Below are positions 41,122-43,599 of a DNA stretch of 43,599 bases, in pieces. Within the stretch, counting starts at the first letter, position 1. Every line of letters begins with the position of its first letter. Origin of the DNA: Candidatus Bathyarchaeota archaeon (lineage in GTDB: Archaea > Thermoproteota > Bathyarchaeia > 40CM-2-53-6); NCBI GenBank assembly GCA_005884605.1, contig VBBE01000021.1:1-43599 (forward strand), read 5' to 3'. A model generated the notes under the pieces. It searched no databases. It was not told the origin of the DNA and saw nothing but the letters and a program-made list of their open reading frames with translations. A program made the position numbers and the translations under genes.

Positions 41122-41304
41122 TTGGAACCGACCAAGACGTTGGCGCAGACTACTCACACGTGTCCCGTCTGCGGCACGACAGGACCCTGTACTCGTTCAT
41201 CTGGGGAAACGGACGAGTTTATGTATCATAACTGCCACGTTTGCGGGTCGACTTGGAAGGAGCAGAAAAGCCCGTCTCAGGCGAAATCAGAAACGAAAAG
41301 CTAG
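41122..41304 (+). CDS. Small zinc-ribbon protein
   Basis: A 60-residue protein with two zinc knuckles: HTCPVCGTTGPC and HNCHVCGSTWKE. The start is TTG 41122, 3 bases after the M24 gene stop, so probably co-transcribed. Ends SETKS, overlapping the stop of the opposite-strand gene by 4 bases. Function unknown; a decayed paralogue exists at 29195-29393. Confidence 0.65.
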   Translation: MEPTKTLAQTTHTCPVCGTTGPCTRSSGETDEFMYHNCHVCGSTWKEQKSPSQAKSETKS

Positions 41305-41666
41305 ACCGTCAAGTTTTCTGTGCTTTCGGTGGCGCTTTCTAAGCCTAATTCGGGTCCGCTACAGCTGGCGGGCGGATGTTTGCCCCTGGCACGGAGGGAG
41401 AGGTGTTTGGCAGACTTGTACGTGTGTCCCGCGGACAATGAGATCAGGCTTGAAAAGACCCGGAAGAGGGGAACACCCTGAATCGCAATATTGGTGATCT
41501 CATACTGGTAGACGCCTTGTACTCCGACACTCGTTTCCGTGATGGTGGTTATTGGAGGTGTTGGGAGGAAGATGTAGAGAAGGAGAAGCGTACTGGCAAA
41601 GCCTACGAGCGATACAAGGCTCATCAATGACTCGACGATTCTCTCGAACCTCACCAGGAAGCCCAT
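41301..41666 (-). CDS. Small membrane protein, unknown function
   Basis: A 121-residue protein with a hydrophobic N-terminal helix (VESLMSLVSLVGFASTLLLL) followed by an extracellular stretch (TITETSVGVQGVYQYEI) and a basic C-terminus. No family recognised. It overlaps the zinc-ribbon gene by 4 bases, converging with it. Confidence 0.45.
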   Translation of the reverse strand: MGFLVRFERIVESLMSLVSLVGFASTLLLLYIFLPTPPITTITETSVGVQGVYQYEITNIAIQGVPLFRVFSSLISLSAGHTYKSAKHLSLRARGKHPPASCSGPELGLESATESTENLTV

Positions 41667-41749
41667 GGCAGAGTTCGCTTGGGGCTGTCCCGGACATGAT
41701 CGAGTTGTTACCTAACAGCGTGAGTTGGATGCACTCCCGCATTATCCAA

Positions 41750-42883
41750 CTACCCAGAATGGCGAGAGTCACAGTCGTGGCTTCTAAGCGCCCTCAGGGC
41801 GTTCAATGTCACCCAAGGGTTGGCCCTGCCGACCTCGCCCAGGCTTGAGTAGATGCTCGGAACCTCCACTACCTTTCCGCAGCTCTTGTAGATGTTTGAA
41901 AGGTCAACCCCTTCCTCCTGCACAGAATGCCATTGTCCTGTCTTTTGATCTTTCACGAAATTCCGTCGTAAAGCGCGAAGATACGTGGCCTCCATCGGCC
42001 AAGTCCCATCCGACAATCGCTTCGACAATAAAAACTCCCGAGCATCCTTTGTCCTTTCATCTCCACCAAAACCCAGGGCTGTTACCACTCGCAGGCCATG
42101 AAGGATGTCGTAGAAGTAGAATAGAGGAAAATGGAGTTGTGTCCATTCCGGACGAATCACCTTGCCGGACGTATCACTCTTGAATAGGCGATGCATAAGC
42201 ATGAATTCCACGCCTCTTTCCACCGCTTCCCGTCCCCCGCGCGGCCACTTCTGGGGATCGAGAGAAGAAAACGCCCACAAAGGCTCGATCGTCGACATGA
42301 ACGAGCTATGGTGAACCGCGCCACCATCTCGTTTCTCAGTCTCGCAGTTCCAACCTCCATCATCCCGCTGGTACTTCACAAGCCATCCAAACATCTCTCG
42401 CACGCGGGGATCATTCTCAAATCCGAACTCTGCAAGCGTCCGTGCCATGTTACCGGTTACACAGGGCTCCCAGACCAAACGCCATCCTCGCAAATCCTCG
42501 TCAGGATATTTTGGCGGCGGCCAAGAACGATCCTGCCCATCGATAACTCGCAGAAAATACTCGCACCCTCTCTTGATCGAGGGATTCGTCCCGGGAACAC
42601 CCATTTCACCCAACAAGATCAGCGCCCAGACCGTTGCACTCCACTTGGGCCAGTACACATCCTCCCCATCTCCCCAGTAACCTGCCGGGTGTTGTTCTTC
42701 CAAGTACTCGGCGACAGGACCCCAAGACGCGATCCCGTTCAAGGTTGATACAACTTCGGTATCGCTCTCGGACCTTCCGAGAACATCCTTGAGGGTCCAA
42801 TATCGAACGCCCGGATTCTCATTCTTTAGCAGCCAGGCGACAGCCTGATCCCACTTCGCGACCTCGACAGTACTAGCCGACAC
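41750..42883 (-). CDS. Terpene-cyclase/prenyltransferase toroid protein
   Basis: A 377-residue protein with the alpha/alpha-toroid repeats of the squalene cyclase/prenyltransferase superfamily: GYWGDGEDVYWPKWSATVWA, DDGGWNCETEKRDGGAVHHS and SDGTWPMEATYLRALRR (QW-like motifs). The catalytic DXDD motif of squalene-hopene cyclases is not seen, so its enzymatic activity is uncertain; many such archaeal and bacterial toroids have unknown substrates. The start is GTG 42883. No carotenoid or sterol genes are adjacent. Confidence 0.7.
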   Translation of the reverse strand: MSASTVEVAKWDQAVAWLLKNENPGVRYWTLKDVLGRSESDTEVVSTLNGIASWGPVAEYLEEQHPAGYWGDGEDVYWPKWSATVWALILLGEMGVPGTNPSIKRGCEYFLRVIDGQDRSWPPPKYPDEDLRGWRLVWEPCVTGNMARTLAEFGFENDPRVREMFGWLVKYQRDDGGWNCETEKRDGGAVHHSSFMSTIEPLWAFSSLDPQKWPRGGREAVERGVEFMLMHRLFKSDTSGKVIRPEWTQLHFPLFYFYDILHGLRVVTALGFGGDERTKDAREFLLSKRLSDGTWPMEATYLRALRRNFVKDQKTGQWHSVQEEGVDLSNIYKSCGKVVEVPSIYSSLGEVGRANPWVTLNALRALRSHDCDSRHSG

Positions 42884-42994
42884 GGCGAAACTCCAATAAC
42901 AGAACGGTTAGCGTCCCGCCAATTAAAGCGAACTCTACTAACTCTTATTGGAACTAACCATGGAATCCAGAACTAGCCACGCGACCAACAGGCG

Positions 42995-43599
42995 CTAGGC
43001 CGAGTATTTTTGGTAGAACTGTTCAAGTTCCTCCCGCGTCGGGCTTCCTCGAGTCTCTGGCCTACCCGCCTTGAGAGCTGCTGCCATGTTCCCATGCTTT
43101 AGCGCCTCGATGTCGCCGAAGCCTAGTACCTTGTAGGCTGCAAACGTGCCGACAAACGCATCTCCGCACCCGGTCGTGTTAACAATCTTCCGTCCCATCT
43201 TTGCCAAGTTGACACTCTTCATTTTCAACTGTTTCCCTTTATCATAAAACGCGAAGCCTTTGCTTCCTAATGTGACGAGAATCTTCATCTTCGGCGCCGC
43301 TTTGTTGAAGGCGATGACTGACTCCGTTAGCGTGTGAGTACCAGCGAACGCCAGCGCCTCATGCTCATTCAAAACTAGATAGTCCAAGCCGTCCATCTCT
43401 CCTTTGAACTCTTCCATTCCGAATCTCGTCAAAACACCTGGATGCCAGAGAACAGATCGTCGGAGGCGGCGCCCTTCCGACAGTATTCTCCCAGCCACGT
43501 GGCGCGGTGGGTCGATGACGACCATCATCAGACAATTGCCGAAGAGATTCTGGACCTCTGGGAGCATGATATGGTCCCATTTCAGCCCAGCATTCGCGC
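42995..43599 (-). CDS. PfkB-family carbohydrate kinase (N-terminus outside window)
   Basis: The minus-strand frame is open through the window edge, so the N-terminus is missing. What is visible is the C-terminal half of a ribokinase/PfkB kinase: LDYLVLNEHEALAFAGTHTL, ILVTLGSKGFAFYDKGKQLK, and the anion-hole/catalytic motif VNTTGCGDAFVGTFAAYKVL (GxGD with catalytic Asp). It phosphorylates a sugar, nucleoside or similar molecule. Substrate not decidable here. Confidence 0.8.
   Translation of the reverse strand, partial: ANAGLKWDHIMLPEVQNLFGNCLMMVVIDPPRHVAGRILSEGRRLRRSVLWHPGVLTRFGMEEFKGEMDGLDYLVLNEHEALAFAGTHTLTESVIAFNKAAPKMKILVTLGSKGFAFYDKGKQLKMKSVNLAKMGRKIVNTTGCGDAFVGTFAAYKVLGFGDIEALKHGNMAAALKAGRPETRGSPTREELEQFYQKYSA

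Noticed and set aside
1..43599. CRISPR array or long direct repeats
   Set aside because: No regularly spaced repeats of 20 bases or more were seen by reading; only short inverted repeats and the partial YdeI duplication were found.

Overview
This window looks like a chromosomal segment of a mesophilic archaeon. The supporting features are translation initiation factor 1A, an archaeal-type beta-CASP RNase J, PadR regulators with TATA-like promoters close to start codons (leaderless or short-leader mRNAs), frequent TTG/GTG starts, and many conserved-hypothetical proteins of archaeal flavour. The mix of TolB/TPR, DUF899, YdeI, thiol dioxygenase and bacterial-type PanD suggests a soil or sediment Thermoproteota lineage (Bathyarchaeia- or Nitrososphaeria-like) with much bacterial gene influx. 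No rRNA or convincing tRNA is present, so the lineage call is inference.

Layout. 1-2200: decayed accessory DNA, with a TnpB-family gene interrupted by an amber codon and a broken MFS transporter. 2258-3972: a convergent pair, a PD-(D/E)xK-like protein and a DNA methyltransferase, forming a candidate restriction-modification system. 4047-9274: hypothetical proteins, a TolB-N/TPR protein, a DUF899 protein, a membrane protein, an RHH-like small protein, and a YdeI-Nudix fusion preceded by a decayed copy of its own 5' end. 9495-15064: the most coherent block, a polyphosphate/triphosphate island. It holds a VTC-like + CYTH tandem protein, facing a three-gene minus-strand operon (SixA-type phosphatase, Ppx/GppA, CHAD), and a divergent CYTH protein followed by membrane proteins. 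15675-22898: SufT-PqqD fusion, methyltransferase, three GNATs, VOC protein, DMT permease, RNase J, DedA-like protein. 22931-26592: a decayed secreted protein, a V4R protein, and threonine synthase flanked by two PadR genes, one with a three-site 14-bp-periodic operator. 26593-33990: conserved hypotheticals, an M20-like hydrolase with altered metal ligands, a beta-flower protein, an ArsB/NhaD-type permease, and peroxiredoxin/thioredoxin-like genes. 34060-43599: aIF1A, small membrane and hypothetical proteins, three metabolism-linked genes (PanD, O-methyltransferase, thiol dioxygenase), an M24 peptidase, a zinc-ribbon protein whose decayed paralogue lies at 29.2-29.4 kb, a terpene-cyclase-fold protein and a truncated PfkB kinase.

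How the genes work together. The island encodes proteins that could make (VTC), bind (CHAD) and degrade (Ppx, CYTH) polyphosphate. The SixA-type phosphatase shares an operon with the binder and degrader, which suggests phosphate or polyphosphate homeostasis. The other genes are mostly single units or short pairs. Disrupted genes are unusually frequent (at least six), so either the locus is decaying or the assembly contains indels.
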